Assembly: GCF_000482705.1 (NCBI RefSeq)
Contig: NZ_AXWO01000026.1
Span: forward strand, 21,429-85,428
DNA length: 64,000 bases
Reading direction: 5' to 3'
Source of the DNA: Glycomyces arizonensis DSM 44726
GTDB taxonomy: Bacteria; Actinomycetota; Actinomycetes; Mycobacteriales; Micromonosporaceae
Part shown: in pieces, positions 27,660 to 38,945 of the stretch
Numbering within the stretch: position 1 is the first letter of the stretch
Layout of the letters: each line of letters begins with the position of its first letter
Notes under the pieces: generated by a model
Database searches by the model: none
Seen by the model: only the letters and a program-made list of their open reading frames with translations
What the model was told of the DNA's origin: nothing
Translations under genes and position numbers: made by a program

Positions 27660-28301
27660 CTATTCGACGGCGGCCACCGCGGCCGCCGCAGCCACTTTCA
27701 CACCGGCCCGGCGCAGCGCCGCCGCGGCGGCGCTCAGCGTCGCCCCAGTGGTCACGATGTCGTCGAGGAGGATCACCGGCCGCCCCGACGCCGCCAGCGC
27801 GGCGGCCCGCCCCGGGACCACCGCCAGGCTCGCGTCGGCCGCGTGCCGCCGCTGGGCCGCCGTCAGCCCCACCGAGTCGGCACGCGGACCGGCGCGCAGG
27901 CACCGGTGCGGGCGGCCGATCGGCGCGCACAGCGCCGCGACGTGGTCGAAGCCGCGCTCGCGCCTGGCCGCACGCGTCGGCGGGATCGGCACCAGGGCCG
28001 CGTCGGGCACCTCCGCGGCGACGACGGCGACCGCCCGGCCGAGCAGGCCCCCGAGCACGGCGGCGAGCTCGCGGCGCCCGCGCTCCTTGTACTCGTTGAG
28101 GGCCTCGGCCAGGGGACCCTCGTAGGCGCCCGCGACGACGACCGGCGGCGTCCCCGGCGCCCTGGGGACGGCCAGAGCGGCCGCCGCAGGCAGGCCCGCG
28201 GCGCACGCGGCGCACAGGCCGCCGCCCGAGGCGGGCACTTCCCGGCAGGAGGCGCACGCGGCGGGCAGGAACAGTTCGCACAGGGCCTCGACGAGTCTCA
28301 C
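27660..28301 (-). CDS. comF: ComF family phosphoribosyltransferase-like protein
   Basis: A 213-residue ComF-like protein. The N-terminus has paired cysteines (CASC and CAAC), likely a zinc site. The C-terminal phosphoribosyltransferase fold carries the PRPP-binding motif VILLDDIVTTGATL. The motif ERGFDHVAALCAPIGR is also typical. In competent bacteria ComF supports DNA uptake; its role in actinobacteria is unsettled. The gene lies upstream of hpf, as in many actinobacteria, but the usual upstream partner lpqB is about 28 kb away. GTG start with no strong ribosome site. Confidence 0.88.
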   Translation of the reverse strand: MRLVEALCELFLPAACASCREVPASGGGLCAACAAGLPAAAALAVPRAPGTPPVVVAGAYEGPLAEALNEYKERGRRELAAVLGGLLGRAVAVVAAEVPDAALVPIPPTRAARRERGFDHVAALCAPIGRPHRCLRAGPRADSVGLTAAQRRHAADASLAVVPGRAAALAASGRPVILLDDIVTTGATLSAAAAALRRAGVKVAAAAAVAAVE

Positions 28302-28379
28302 GCCGGGCCTAACGATCGAGCGGCGCCTCCGGTGACCCGGGAGGCGGCGCTCAGTCGTTGAGGGCTCAGTCGTTGGGGC

Positions 28380-29072
28380 TCAGTTGTTGAGGCCGACCGC
28401 CTTCATCCGCTCCTGGTGGGCTCGCGTGAGCCCGCGCAGGAGTTCGTCGACCGAGCCGTCGCCGCCCGCGCCGATGAGGTCGGTGAGCCGCTCGTGCGCG
28501 GCGGCCACGCCTTGGGCGCGGTTGATGGCCTCGCCGACCAGTCGCCGCCCCCACAGCGACAGCCGCCCGGCGGCCGAGGGGTCGGCCCCGACGGCGGCGC
28601 GGATCTCCTCGGCCGCGAACTCGGCGGCCGAGCCGGTCTCCAGGACCCGCTCGATCAGCGTGCGGTCGTCGCCGGTGAGCTTGGCGGCCACGGCGCGGAA
28701 GAAGTCGTCGGCGACCGCGTCGCCGACGTAGACCTTCACGAGCGCCTCCAGGAAGTCCCGCGGCGCGGTCGAGGAGTCGTAGGCCCCGAAGGCGTCCATA
28801 AACGGGGCCATCGCCTCGGCCGGGTCGGCGCCCAGGGCCTCCAGGCGGTCGGCCAGCAGCCGGTAGTTGCGAATCTCACCCACGGCCGCCTCGGACATCC
28901 TGGCGCGTCGTGCCAGGTCGGGGGTCAATCGGGCGTCGACGGCCATCCGCTCGAACGCCAGCAGCTCGCCGAGCGCAAGAAGCCCAAGGAGATCGATGAC
29001 CGCCTCGCGGCTGGGGCGCCAGTCGCCGCCGTGCTCGGCCGCCTCGGCCGCGGGAACAGTTGGTTCGGACAC
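28380..29072 (-). CDS. Ferritin-like fold protein
   Basis: A 230-residue all-helical protein of the actinobacterial ferritin-like family related to MiaE-type hydroxylases. Candidate metal ligands are Glu residues in LLALGELLAFERMAVDA and GEIRNYRLLADRLEALGAD. The gene lies back to back with the DEAD-box helicase, the same pairing as in mycobacteria (Rv3210c/Rv3211) as I recall it. Function is not established. The GTG-type start sits at the edge of a 371-base divergent promoter region. Confidence 0.78.
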   Translation of the reverse strand: MSEPTVPAAEAAEHGGDWRPSREAVIDLLGLLALGELLAFERMAVDARLTPDLARRARMSEAAVGEIRNYRLLADRLEALGADPAEAMAPFMDAFGAYDSSTAPRDFLEALVKVYVGDAVADDFFRAVAAKLTGDDRTLIERVLETGSAAEFAAEEIRAAVGADPSAAGRLSLWGRRLVGEAINRAQGVAAAHERLTDLIGAGGDGSVDELLRGLTRAHQERMKAVGLNN

Positions 29073-29443
29073 GACGGCAGGTTACCACCAGACGCACCGG
29101 CGCGCCGTGGGCGAATCCGGCCGAAAGCGAGCACCGTTCGCCTTCGCGCGGAGCGGATCGCCGCATTCGCGGTGAATCGGCCCACTCCGGGCGAGGCGCG
29201 CGAACGGCACGCCAAGACGGACGGGCCGAAGCCGCGTAGGATGGTGAGGAGCGACTGCGGCCCTCAAGCGGCTTTTCCCTGACAGCGCAGTCCTCGAAGC
29301 GCCGACGACGCGATCGTCGCGGCGCGTTTGTGAAGCGGCGACCTAACCGGATCCGGCGGCCGTCGCCGCTGTGTAGACAAGAAAGCATGTGGCGCCGAGT
29401 TCCCCGGATCTCCTGAGCAGTCCTCCGCCACGAGGTGAACAGA
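29073..29443. other. Divergent promoter region of ferritin-like and helicase genes
   Basis: 371 bases between divergent genes. It should hold both promoters and a long helicase leader; long leaders are common for cold-induced DEAD-box helicases. I see no clear sigma-factor consensus, RNA gene or strong repeat in it. Confidence 0.4.
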
Positions 29444-31027
<1,584 letters not shown>

Positions 31028-31037
31028 GCTCGCCGGT

Positions 31038-31280
31038 ATGAGCGAGACGCCGGACGGATCCACGGCTCACTACGACGGCCCGCCGGCGAGCGTTCCGCCG
31101 CCCCCGGGGTGGCGGGTCGAGTCGGTCGCCGTCCCGAGTGAGCCGAGGCGGATGCCGCGGCAGGACCACGGCGCGATCGACGTCGCCGAGCAGCGGGCCA
31201 AGCTGGTCACCCACTGGACCGCGCTGCTGGCGGTGGCCCTGATGTTCACCGTGGTCATCATCGGCGTCCTGCAAGGCTGA
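31038..31280 (+). CDS. Small single-helix membrane protein
   Basis: An 80-residue protein with a Pro-rich hydrophilic N-terminus (SVPPPPGWRVESV) and one C-terminal helix (HWTALLAVALMFTVVIIGV). It starts ten bases after the helicase stop, so it is likely cotranscribed with it. I recognise no family. A hairpin follows. Confidence 0.65.
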   Translation: MSETPDGSTAHYDGPPASVPPPPGWRVESVAVPSEPRRMPRQDHGAIDVAEQRAKLVTHWTALLAVALMFTVVIIGVLQG

Positions 31281-31286
31281 CGGCGC

Positions 31287-31308
31287 CGGTCGCCCACTCG
31301 GGCGACCG
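31287..31308. terminator. Hairpin between convergent genes
   Basis: CGGTCGCCC and GGGCGACCG form a 9-bp stem with a four-base loop, just after the small membrane protein and ahead of the convergent gene end. Confidence 0.6.
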
Positions 31309-31337
31309 CCGCCTCACGGCTGTCCGGCTCCGCCCCC

Positions 31338-31883
31338 TCAGGAGCCGGCGGTGTCCCCCCACACCATCGACGCGCCCGTGTCGCCGGACTGGAAGACCGT
31401 CCAGGCGGCCAGGGCGAGCAGCGCCAGCGCGACGATGCCGAGGATGAGCATGACGACCTTGCGGCCCGAGGCCGCCGCGTCGGTCGAGACGGGGGCCGAT
31501 CCGTCCTCGTCGGCGCCTGCCGGGGCGTCGCCGTCTCGGGCGGCGGCGGCCCTGCGGCCGCGGTCGAGCGCGGCGAACAGCCACCAGACCGGGGCGAGTC
31601 CGACGAGGATCCACAGCAGGCGGTAGCCGAGATCGTGGTGCTCCTGGACGGCCTCGGGCCAGCCGCCGGGGTAGAGGTGGTCGGCGAGCTGCTGCCCGCT
31701 CCAGATGGCGCCGAAGGCGGCGGCGGGCGCGATGAGCGTCAGCGCCGCGCAGGCCCAGCCGACGCGCCTGCGCAGCGGCGGCACGAACAGGTACGCCAGT
31801 CCGAACAGGACCAGCAGCGGCACGAACACGACGGGGGCGTGCACGGCCAAGGGGTGTACGGGCAGATCCAGAATCGTGGTCAT
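31338..31883 (-). CDS. DUF2231-like membrane protein
   Basis: A 181-residue membrane protein beginning MTTILDLPVHPLAVHAPVVF, which closely resembles the HP-A-VH-P opening of DUF2231 proteins. About four helices follow, with a hydrophilic Ala/Asp-rich loop (about residues 110-140) and a last helix near 143-165. Conserved His residues early in the sequence suggest haem or metal contact, but this is inference. ATG 31883 is 44 bases downstream of the marC stop in the same direction. Function unknown. Confidence 0.75.
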   Translation of the reverse strand: MTTILDLPVHPLAVHAPVVFVPLLVLFGLAYLFVPPLRRRVGWACAALTLIAPAAAFGAIWSGQQLADHLYPGGWPEAVQEHHDLGYRLLWILVGLAPVWWLFAALDRGRRAAAARDGDAPAGADEDGSAPVSTDAAASGRKVVMLILGIVALALLALAAWTVFQSGDTGASMVWGDTAGS

Positions 31884-31927
31884 AAGACTTAATTGAACCT
31901 TATAGTAACCACCGATGGGTGCCCGGC

Positions 31928-32542
31928 TCACGTCTGCTGGAAGACCTCGACGTAGCCCATGACCGCGTCGGCGATGAGCTGCACCGCGATCGCGGCCAGC
32001 ATCACGCCCGCGATGCGCGTGAGGACCTCGATGCCGCCGCGCCTGAGGATCCGCACCAGCACCCCCGAATAGCGCATCACCAGGTAGATCACGATGTGGA
32101 TGAGGACGATCGCGATCGCCACCCACAGGTAGTCGACGGGGCTGGGCGCCTGCTGCACGTAGAGGATGACGGCGACGATCGCGCCGGGCCCGGCGAGCAG
32201 CGGCGTGCCCAGCGGCACCAGCGCGATGTTCGCGGTGGCCTGGCTCGAAGGGTCGTCGGCCTGGCCGGTGAGGAGCTGGAGGCTCACCAGCAGCAGCAAC
32301 AGGCCCCCGGCGCCCTGGAGGGCGGCGAGATCGATGTGGAGGTAGTTGATGATCTGCTGCCCGAGCAGCCCGAACAGGGTGATGACGCCGAGGGACAGCA
32401 TGGTCGCCTGCAGCGCTGCGCGGTTGCGTTCGCGCTGATCCATCGCCCCGGTCAAGGCGAGGTAGATCGGCACGATCCCCGGCGGGTCCATGATGACGAA
32501 CAGCGTCACCCCGACCGTCAGCACGTACTCGAGTTCACCCAC
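31928..32542 (-). CDS. MarC family membrane protein
   Basis: A 204-residue protein with six predicted helices. The signature TLFVIMDPPGIVPIYLALTG near the N-terminus and VPLGTPLLAGPGAI in the middle identify MarC (UPF0056). Despite its name, MarC is not shown to cause drug resistance, and its transport role is unknown. GTG start. Same strand as the following DUF2231-like gene, with 44 bases between. Confidence 0.9.
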   Translation of the reverse strand: MGELEYVLTVGVTLFVIMDPPGIVPIYLALTGAMDQRERNRAALQATMLSLGVITLFGLLGQQIINYLHIDLAALQGAGGLLLLLVSLQLLTGQADDPSSQATANIALVPLGTPLLAGPGAIVAVILYVQQAPSPVDYLWVAIAIVLIHIVIYLVMRYSGVLVRILRRGGIEVLTRIAGVMLAAIAVQLIADAVMGYVEVFQQT

Positions 32543-32596
32543 GCTGCGAGTATGCCAAGGCGCACTGCGTCACAGCGCGGGTTTCGCACGCCGGTG

Positions 32597-33751
32597 TTAG
32601 TTGTAGCTCACCACCGGCATGAGCGCCCCTTCCGGTGGCGGCAGTTCGGAGACGGCGGCGGGCTCGGACTCCATGTCGAGCAGCGCCCACGTCTCGTCCT
32701 CGGAGCTGAAGGCGATCTGCCAGCGTCCCAGCGGGTCGACGAACTGGTGCTCGGAGTCGAACAGCTGCTGCTGGAGCGAATCGTCGCCCTCGATCTCGGT
32801 CTCCAGGCCCTCGCTGTAGTAGGTGGTGCTCACATGTGTGACGAGTCCGGGCGCGGCGCTGTCGGCGCTGGCGTCGGCGATCATGGTCTCGGTGGCGTAC
32901 TCGCTGAGGTAGCCGCACTCCTCGGACTCGGCGGCCGAGCCGCCCGGTTGGAGGTCGGCGACGCAGACGTAGTCGGGGTTGTTGTAGTCGGTGATGACCG
33001 CGGACTCGTACCCGGCCGCGGCGACCGTGTCCAGGCCCCAGTCGTACTGGTCGTTGAAGTAGTAGGTGCCGGACGCGCCACCGGTGACGCCGGTGAGGTC
33101 GCCGGAGAAGACCAGCAGGCTGTCGCTCCAGTCCTGGAGGGTGATCTCGGTGGTCAGGTCCAGCGAGAGCGGGTCGGTCGAGGGCGAGGCGTCGGCGGGG
33201 AACAGCTGGTACAGCTGGCGTCCGGAATCGCCCGCGGGGTAGTTGACCGCGAAGGACTCGGCGTCGCTGCGCACCACCGTGTGGAAGTCGTCGGAGGGGA
33301 CCTCGTAGCCGACCGATTCGGCGCCGTCGAGGTCGGTCACCTCGACCCACATGGGCGAGCTCACCACGTAGGTGTCCTGGAGCCGTTCGGCGCGCTGCGG
33401 CGCCTGCTCGGCGTGCAGCGGGATGTACTCGTCGTCGGCGTTGACCACGCCGTAGGCGCCCTCGCGTTCGACGACGAACTCGATGTCGAGCTCGCTCTGG
33501 GCCTCCTCGACGGTGGTGGCCACCGGCGGCGCCTGCTCCAGGCCGCCGGCGCCCGGCAGCCATATGGCGACGGCGGCGCCGAAGACGACCAGGCCTAGGC
33601 CGCCCGCGGCGGCGCCGAGGCGGCGGCGGCGCCTGATGCGCCCGGCTCCGGCGATGGCGGCGTCGGCCAGGCCCTCGCCGTGGAGCGGGGGCGCGGACTC
33701 GGCGCGCCCGGCGAGTTCGGTGCGCAGGAGGTGCTCGAGGTCCTCGCTCAC
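32597..33751 (-). CDS. Putative anti-sigma factor with extracytoplasmic domain
   Basis: A 384-residue single-pass protein. The cytoplasmic N-terminus (VSEDLEHLLRTELAGRAESA) is followed by an Arg-rich stop, a helix (about residues 45-66) and a large acidic extracellular domain without recognised motifs. The GTG start overlaps the sigma factor stop by four bases (GTGA). That coupling and the topology are those of membrane anti-sigma factors of the SigE-type ECF group. No zinc-type HxxxCxxC motif is present. Binding to the sigma factor is inferred. Confidence 0.8.
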   Translation of the reverse strand: MSEDLEHLLRTELAGRAESAPPLHGEGLADAAIAGAGRIRRRRRLGAAAGGLGLVVFGAAVAIWLPGAGGLEQAPPVATTVEEAQSELDIEFVVEREGAYGVVNADDEYIPLHAEQAPQRAERLQDTYVVSSPMWVEVTDLDGAESVGYEVPSDDFHTVVRSDAESFAVNYPAGDSGRQLYQLFPADASPSTDPLSLDLTTEITLQDWSDSLLVFSGDLTGVTGGASGTYYFNDQYDWGLDTVAAAGYESAVITDYNNPDYVCVADLQPGGSAAESEECGYLSEYATETMIADASADSAAPGLVTHVSTTYYSEGLETEIEGDDSLQQQLFDSEHQFVDPLGRWQIAFSSEDETWALLDMESEPAAVSELPPPEGALMPVVSYN

Positions 33752-34293
33752 GCCGCCTCCTCGGGATGTCGGCTCAGGCCGAGTGCGGAGGCGGGGGTGC
33801 CCAGGCGCTTGCGGAGCCCGGCGAGGGCGCGCGAGGCCTGGCTCTTGACGGTGCCGGTCGAGATGCCGAGGATCTCGGCGATCTGGGCGTCGGTGCGGTG
33901 CTCGTAGTAGCGGAGGACGAGGACCGCCCGCTGGCGCTTCGGCAGGGCGGTGACGTGGCGCCACATGGCGTCGCGCACGGCGCCCTGCTCGGCGAAGTCG
34001 CGGGAGGTGTCGGGGCGGTCGTCGAACAGGTCGGCGGGCTTCTCGCGGTTGGAGCGCTTGCGCCACCAGGAGGCGTTGGTGTTGTAGAGGATGCGCCTGG
34101 CGTAGGCGTCCACCGAGTCGGTGGCACGGATCCTGCCCCATGCCAGGTAAGTCTTCGTCAATGTCGTCTGCACCAGGTCCTCCGCTGTCGCCCAGTTCCC
34201 CGTGAGGAGGTACGCCGCACGGTGCAGCGCGGCCGAGCGCGCCGCCACGTACTCGCGGAACTCCTCGTCCTGAGACGATTTGGCCTCGCTCAC
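33748..34293 (-). CDS. SigE-family ECF sigma factor
   Basis: A 181-residue ECF sigma factor of the actinobacterial SigE family. Region 2 reads REYVAARSAALHRAAYLLTG, then NWATAEDLVQTTLTKTYLAW. Region 4 reads LPKRQRAVLVLRYYEHRTDA, then QIAEILGISTGTVKSQASRAL. The gene is followed by the overlapping anti-sigma gene. The start is GTG 34293. Such pairs typically respond to envelope stress; the actual regulon is not visible. Confidence 0.92.
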   Translation of the reverse strand: MSEAKSSQDEEFREYVAARSAALHRAAYLLTGNWATAEDLVQTTLTKTYLAWGRIRATDSVDAYARRILYNTNASWWRKRSNREKPADLFDDRPDTSRDFAEQGAVRDAMWRHVTALPKRQRAVLVLRYYEHRTDAQIAEILGISTGTVKSQASRALAGLRKRLGTPASALGLSRHPEEAA

Positions 34294-34449
34294 GCGTCTC
34301 CCTGGGGGGATCGAACAACAGACGACTCACCCCCGGCGGAAGGTTGCTTCGCAGTGCGGGATTCTGCCAAACAACGGGTGCCCGGGGCAACCGAGGGGAC
34401 TTCGCAGGAGTATACCCAGTAGTCGTTCTCCGGCCGGTGGGGCGTCCGC

Positions 34450-35271
34450 TCAGGCGTCGCCGCCGAGGCGGGTGTCCTTGTCGTAGGCGTTCTCCAGGGG
34501 GAGGTCCTCCTCCTCCTCGGCCTCGCGCTCGTCGACGGCCTCGGGCTCGTACATCTCCTCGCACATCCGGAGGTAGAGGTAGTTGGGGTTGGGCAGGTGG
34601 GGGACGTTCCGCAGCGCCTGGTCCTGGCCGGCGGACTCGATGATGAACTCGCCGTAGTTGAGCATGCGGCCCATCGGGGTCTGGGCGTACTTCATGTCGG
34701 TGACGCGGCCGAGCGGCATCATCGCGACCGAGCGGGTGACGACGCCCTGGATGAGCATGATCCGCTTGTTGGTGAGGATGAACCGGTCCATGTACCAGTC
34801 GATGATCTTCCAGCCGACGAGGAGGAGGATCGCCAGCCAGACGATGACGGTGATCGTCAGGCCGGTCTCGCTGGAGCCGGACTCCCACCTCATGAGCAGG
34901 CCGGAGACGAAGCCCATGATGAACGTCGCGAGGGTGCCCACGATGTACCAGGGCAGGAGGTGCATCCAGTGGCGCCGCCACTCGCCGCGGTACTTCTCGG
35001 TGGGGAAGAGGTATCGGGCCGCCATCGGCGAGGGGGCGTCGGGCACGGACGGGGCCCGCACTCCGGCCAGGAGGCCGCCGGCGGGGCTGTCGTCGAATCG
35101 GACGCCGTCGATGTCGCTCGTGGCGGCCGCGGGGGCGCCCGCTGCGGCGAATTCGCGGGTGGGGTCGTCTGCGCCGGGGGCGGGACTGTCTGCTGGGGCG
35201 CGCGGGGTGGGCGGTTCGAGCGGCTCGGTGTCCTTTTTGTCCCCCGAGCCGCCTGCACCGGTCTCGGTCAT
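34450..35271 (-). CDS. PH domain (bPH2) membrane protein
   Basis: A 273-residue protein with a disordered Pro/Ala/Asp-rich N-terminus (about 1-80), two helices (about 104-126 and 139-158) and a bacterial PH-like domain. That domain begins with WYMDRFILTNKRIMLIQGVV and contains the typical MMPLGRVTDMKYAQTPMGR segment. An acidic C-terminal tail (EREAEEEEDLPLE) follows. Function of these YdbS/YdbT-like proteins is poorly known; roles in the envelope have been suggested. It follows a 52-residue small protein in no shared reading unit. Confidence 0.82.
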   Translation of the reverse strand: MTETGAGGSGDKKDTEPLEPPTPRAPADSPAPGADDPTREFAAAGAPAAATSDIDGVRFDDSPAGGLLAGVRAPSVPDAPSPMAARYLFPTEKYRGEWRRHWMHLLPWYIVGTLATFIMGFVSGLLMRWESGSSETGLTITVIVWLAILLLVGWKIIDWYMDRFILTNKRIMLIQGVVTRSVAMMPLGRVTDMKYAQTPMGRMLNYGEFIIESAGQDQALRNVPHLPNPNYLYLRMCEEMYEPEAVDEREAEEEEDLPLENAYDKDTRLGGDA

Positions 35272-35284
35272 CGCTGTGTCATCC

Positions 35285-35443
35285 TCAGGTCACCAGACCG
35301 GTGATGAATGACGCGAAGCCGTTGCCCACATCGCCGATCGCACTGGCGATCGAGCTGACGACGCCGCCGGCCTCGTCCGGCCTGTAGGCTATAAAGAACA
35401 CCAGGAACGCCAGTCCGCCCCAGGTTAGAATCTTCTTCAACAT
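35285..35443 (-). CDS. Small conserved membrane protein, 52 residues
   Basis: A short gene beginning MLKKILTWGGLAFLVFFIAYR, with one N-terminal helix and an amphipathic Ser/Gly-rich tail (IASAIGDVGNGFASFITGLV). The ATG has GGGAGGG at ideal spacing, which supports it strongly despite its size. Similar small proteins are conserved in many actinobacteria without assigned function. The PH-domain gene starts 13 bases past its stop, so the two are probably one transcript. Confidence 0.8.
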   Translation of the reverse strand: MLKKILTWGGLAFLVFFIAYRPDEAGGVVSSIASAIGDVGNGFASFITGLVT

Positions 35444-35776
35444 TCTCACCCTCCCATCAAGGGACCTGGCCAAACGTTTGTCCCGCGCAGGCTCGTCCAG
35501 TTTATCGTACGAACATGTCTCGGCCTTTTGCTTCCACCGGCCGGTTCGGTGCGAACCGGACGAGGCGGCCTCGCGCATCAGCGTAGCGTTTTCGCCCCGC
35601 TTCCGCAGCACTCCGCGGTCTGGCTGCGGAGCAACATATTCGCTTATTCCACCGGCGAGACTACCTCAAGTCACCTTCCATTGGCTCAATGTAGGCACAT
35701 AGGCGGGCGGTCGCCAAGAAAGCGTCAGGTATCCGACACTGGCGGCCCGGTCCAGGCTGGAGACCTCGCTCCAAGA
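35444..35776. other. Gap upstream of the small membrane protein
   Basis: 333 bases without a convincing gene between the TrmH gene and the 52-residue protein, both on the minus strand. It should hold the promoter of the latter. No RNA gene or strong repeat was recognised. Confidence 0.35.
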
Positions 35777-36430
35777 TCAATCTGGCGTGCGTTGTTCGAA
35801 CACGTGCTCGCGGATCCAGGCGTGCATGGCGATGCCGCTGGCCACGCCCGCGTTGATCGAGCGCGTGGACCCGAACTGGGTGATCGAGCAGATCGTCGAG
35901 CACACCCGCCGGACGGGCTCGGACAGGCCGGGCCCCTCCTGGCCGAACACCAGGACCGCCCGGCGCGGCAGTGAGGCCGTCTCGATGGGGACCGAGCCGG
36001 GGAGGTTGTCGATCCCGACCACGGCCAGGTCCGCGTCGGCGGCCCACTCGACGAATTCTTCTACAGTGGAGTGATGTTCGACGTGCTGGTAGCGGTCGGT
36101 GACCATCGCGCCGCGGCGGTTCCAGCGGCGCTTGCCGATGATGTGGACCGCCCTGGCCGCGAAGGCGTTGGCGTTGCGGACGACGGTGCCGATGTTGAAG
36201 TCATGCCGCCAGTTCTCGATGGCGACGTGGAAGTCGTGGCGGCGCTCGTCGAGATCGGCGACGATCGCCTCGCGGCGCCAGTAGCGGTAGGCGTCCACGA
36301 CGTTGCGCCGGTCGCCGAGCTCGAGCAGCTCGGGATCGAAGCGGGGATCTTCGGGCCAAGCCCCCTGCCACGGCCCGACGCCGACTTCGGCGCCGCCGGG
36401 CTCGATGTCCTCATCAGTCACGCCGACCAT
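35777..36430 (-). CDS. TrmH/SpoU family RNA 2'-O-methyltransferase
   Basis: A 217-residue SPOUT methyltransferase that would transfer a methyl group from S-adenosylmethionine to a ribose in tRNA or rRNA. The three SpoU motifs are visible: NIGTVVRNANAFAAR (1), AVLVFGQEGPGLSE (2) and ITQFGSTRSINAGVASGIAM (3). The N-terminal 50 residues are variable. The start is uncertain between ATG 36430 and GTG 36421; neither has a strong ribosome site. The RNA target is not predictable. Confidence 0.88.
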   Translation of the reverse strand: MVGVTDEDIEPGGAEVGVGPWQGAWPEDPRFDPELLELGDRRNVVDAYRYWRREAIVADLDERRHDFHVAIENWRHDFNIGTVVRNANAFAARAVHIIGKRRWNRRGAMVTDRYQHVEHHSTVEEFVEWAADADLAVVGIDNLPGSVPIETASLPRRAVLVFGQEGPGLSEPVRRVCSTICSITQFGSTRSINAGVASGIAMHAWIREHVFEQRTPD

Positions 36431-36731
36431 TGGAGCACAGCGCCGGTGGCGGGCGAGGAGCTCGGGAACGGGGATTGACCGGCGCCTCACCGGCCGTGCG
36501 AGCGCGCGTCGGACGGCGGCCGGGCGGCGCCGGCTCGGGTGCGCATGGCGCCGCCCCGGCGGCTACGGGGGAAACCGACCGGGGCGACACGAAACATACT
36601 AACTACCGAGCCCGTGCGATCGTGCACACACCTATTTGAATCCCCTTGCACTGTAAGGAAACTCGACTTATCTGCGTCTCTCGCCCACCGCTGCTGCGCA
36701 GGCTTCACACGCACCACAGCAGTCAGCCGCC
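36431..36731. other. Gap between trmH and copA
   Basis: 301 bases downstream of copA and upstream of the TrmH gene. It must contain the copA 3' end and the TrmH promoter. I see no strong hairpin, repeat or RNA gene. Confidence 0.35.
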
Positions 36732-38939
36732 TCAGGAGCGGCGCGAGGCGGCGGTGAACGAGCGCAGGCGCTGCGAATTCGCCACCACCGAGACGCTCGA
36801 GAACGCCATCGCCAGCCCGGCGATCATCGGGTTGAGCAGCCCGAGGGCCGCCAGCGGGAGCGCCGCGGTGTTGTAGCCGAAGGCCCACACCAGGTTCTGC
36901 CGGATCGTGCGCAGCGTGCGCCGCGCCAGGCGGATCGCGTCCACGGCCACCAGCAGGTCGCCGCGCACCAGCGTCATGTCGCTGGCCGCGATCGCCACGT
37001 CGGTGCCGGTGCCCATCGCGATGCCCAGGTCGGCCGCGGCGAGCGCGGCCGCGTCGTTGACGCCGTCGCCGACCATCGCCACGACCCGCCCCTCGGACTG
37101 GAGCCGGCCGATGTGCGCGAGCTTGTCCTCCGGCATGACCTCGGCGATGACGTCCTCGATGCCGACCTCGGCCGCGACGGCCTCGGCGACGGCCTTCGCA
37201 TCCCCGGTGAGGAGGACCGGCGTCAGACCGAGGCGGCGCAGCTCGGCGACCGCGCGCGCACTGGTGGGCTTGACGGTGTCGGCGACGGCCACGGTCCCGG
37301 CGACCTCGCCGTCCACGACCACCTCGACGACCGTGGCGGCGTCCGTGCCGGCGGTGCCGGAGCGGCCGACCGCCACGGTGCGGCCCTCGACAACGCCGGT
37401 GACGCCGACGCCCGGCCGGTTCGCGAAGTCGGACACGGCAGGGAGCTCGCCGAACCGCTCGCGCGCGGCGGCGGCGATCGCGCGGGCGATCGGGTGCTCC
37501 GAGGCGTCCTCCACGGCGCCCGCGTACCGCAGCGCCTCGTCGCCGGAGTGGTCGACGACGCTCATCGCGCCGGTGGTGACGGTGCCGGTCTTGTCCAGGA
37601 CGATCGTGTCGATCTTCTTGGTCGACTCGAGGACCTCGGGGCCGGAGATCAGGATGCCCTCCCCCGCGGCGCGGGCGGTGCCGATCATGAGCGCCATGGG
37701 CGTGGCCAGGCCGAGCGCGCACGGGCAGGCGATGACCAGGACCGCGACGGCGGCGGTGACGGCCGTGCCGAGGCCGCCGACGAGCGCCCAGACGACGAGG
37801 ACCACCAAGGCCAGGGCGATGACGATCGGCACGAAGACCGCGGAGATGCGGTCGGCCAGGCGCTGGACGGCGGCCTTGGAGGCCTGGGCGTCCTCGACCA
37901 TGCGGGCCATCTGGGCGAGCTGGGTGTCGGCGCCGACGCGGGTGGCGCGCACCACCAGGCGCCCGGAGGCGTTGACGGTGGCGCCGGTGACCGTGTCGCC
38001 GATGGTGACCTCGACGGGCACGGACTCGCCGGTGAGCATCGACTCGTCGACGGCCGAGGCGCCGGAGCGCACCTCGCCGTCGGTGGCGATCTTCTCGCCG
38101 GGGCGGACGACGAACTCGTCGCCGACGGCCAGCTCGCCGATCGGGACGCGGACCTCGCGCCCGTCGCGCAGGACGGCGACGTCCTTGGCGCCGAGCTCCA
38201 TCAGGGCGCGGAGGGCGGCCCCGGCCTGGCGCTTGGAGCGGTGCTCGAGGAAGCGGCCGAGCAGCACGAACGCGGTGACGCCCGCGGCGGCCTCCAGGTA
38301 GGTGTTGGAGGCGGCCTCGCCCGCGGAGCCGGTGAGCGAGAAGCCCTCGCTCATGCCGGCCGCGCCCGCGTCGCCGAGGAACAGGGCCCAGAGCGACCAG
38401 CCGAAGGCCGCGAGGGTGCCCATGGAGACCAGGGTGTCCATGTTGGCGGCGCCGTGGCGCAGCGTGATGGCCGCGACGCGGTGGAAGGGCCAGCCGCCCC
38501 AGACGACGACGGGCGCGGCGAGGGTGAGGGCGAGCCACTGCCAGTACTCGAACTGGAGGGCCGGGATCATCGACAGGGCGATGACGGGGACGGCGAGGAC
38601 GAGCGAGCCGATGGTGCGCTGGCGCAGCGAGCGGAGCTCGGCGTCATCGGCGACGGCGGCATGGTCGTGGCCGCCGGTGGTGTGTTCGCCGCCGTGGTCG
38701 TGTTCGGCGTGCCGGGGGGCGGGCTCGGGGACGACGTGGGTGGCGCCGTAACCGGTCTTCTTGACGACGTCGACGAGGTCGTCGGCGGAGACGCCGTCGG
38801 GCGCGGCGACGCGGGCGCGTTCGGTCGCGAAGTTGACGGTGGCCTCGCAGCCTTCGACCCGGTTGAGCTTCTTCTCGATCCGGGCGGCGCACGAGGAGCA
38901 CGTCATCCCGGTGATGTCGAGGTCGATGATGTTAGCCAT
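36732..38939 (-). CDS. copA: Copper-exporting P1B-type ATPase
   Basis: A 735-residue copper pump. The N-terminal HMA domain has the metal site GMTCSSC (Cys14, Cys17). A His-rich insert ([19 protein letters not shown], about residues 75-95) may also bind metal. The membrane part has CPC in [15 protein letters not shown]. The phosphorylation loop is DKTGTVTTG and the hinge [20 protein letters not shown]. The last helices hold YN and MxxSS ([21 protein letters not shown]), the signature of Cu(I) ATPases. It works in the membrane and is induced by copper through the adjacent CsoR-type site. No chaperone or CsoR gene is nearby. Confidence 0.95.
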   Translation of the reverse strand: MANIIDLDITGMTCSSCAARIEKKLNRVEGCEATVNFATERARVAAPDGVSADDLVDVVKKTGYGATHVVPEPAPRHAEHDHGGEHTTGGHDHAAVADDAELRSLRQRTIGSLVLAVPVIALSMIPALQFEYWQWLALTLAAPVVVWGGWPFHRVAAITLRHGAANMDTLVSMGTLAAFGWSLWALFLGDAGAAGMSEGFSLTGSAGEAASNTYLEAAAGVTAFVLLGRFLEHRSKRQAGAALRALMELGAKDVAVLRDGREVRVPIGELAVGDEFVVRPGEKIATDGEVRSGASAVDESMLTGESVPVEVTIGDTVTGATVNASGRLVVRATRVGADTQLAQMARMVEDAQASKAAVQRLADRISAVFVPIVIALALVVLVVWALVGGLGTAVTAAVAVLVIACPCALGLATPMALMIGTARAAGEGILISGPEVLESTKKIDTIVLDKTGTVTTGAMSVVDHSGDEALRYAGAVEDASEHPIARAIAAAARERFGELPAVSDFANRPGVGVTGVVEGRTVAVGRSGTAGTDAATVVEVVVDGEVAGTVAVADTVKPTSARAVAELRRLGLTPVLLTGDAKAVAEAVAAEVGIEDVIAEVMPEDKLAHIGRLQSEGRVVAMVGDGVNDAAALAAADLGIAMGTGTDVAIAASDMTLVRGDLLVAVDAIRLARRTLRTIRQNLVWAFGYNTAALPLAALGLLNPMIAGLAMAFSSVSVVANSQRLRSFTAASRRS

Positions 38940-38945
38940 GATCGA

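Noticed and set aside
35380..35396. CTGTAGGCTATAAAG as another copy of the A/T-rich palindrome
   Set aside because: It lies inside the coding sequence of the 52-residue membrane protein and matches only partly.
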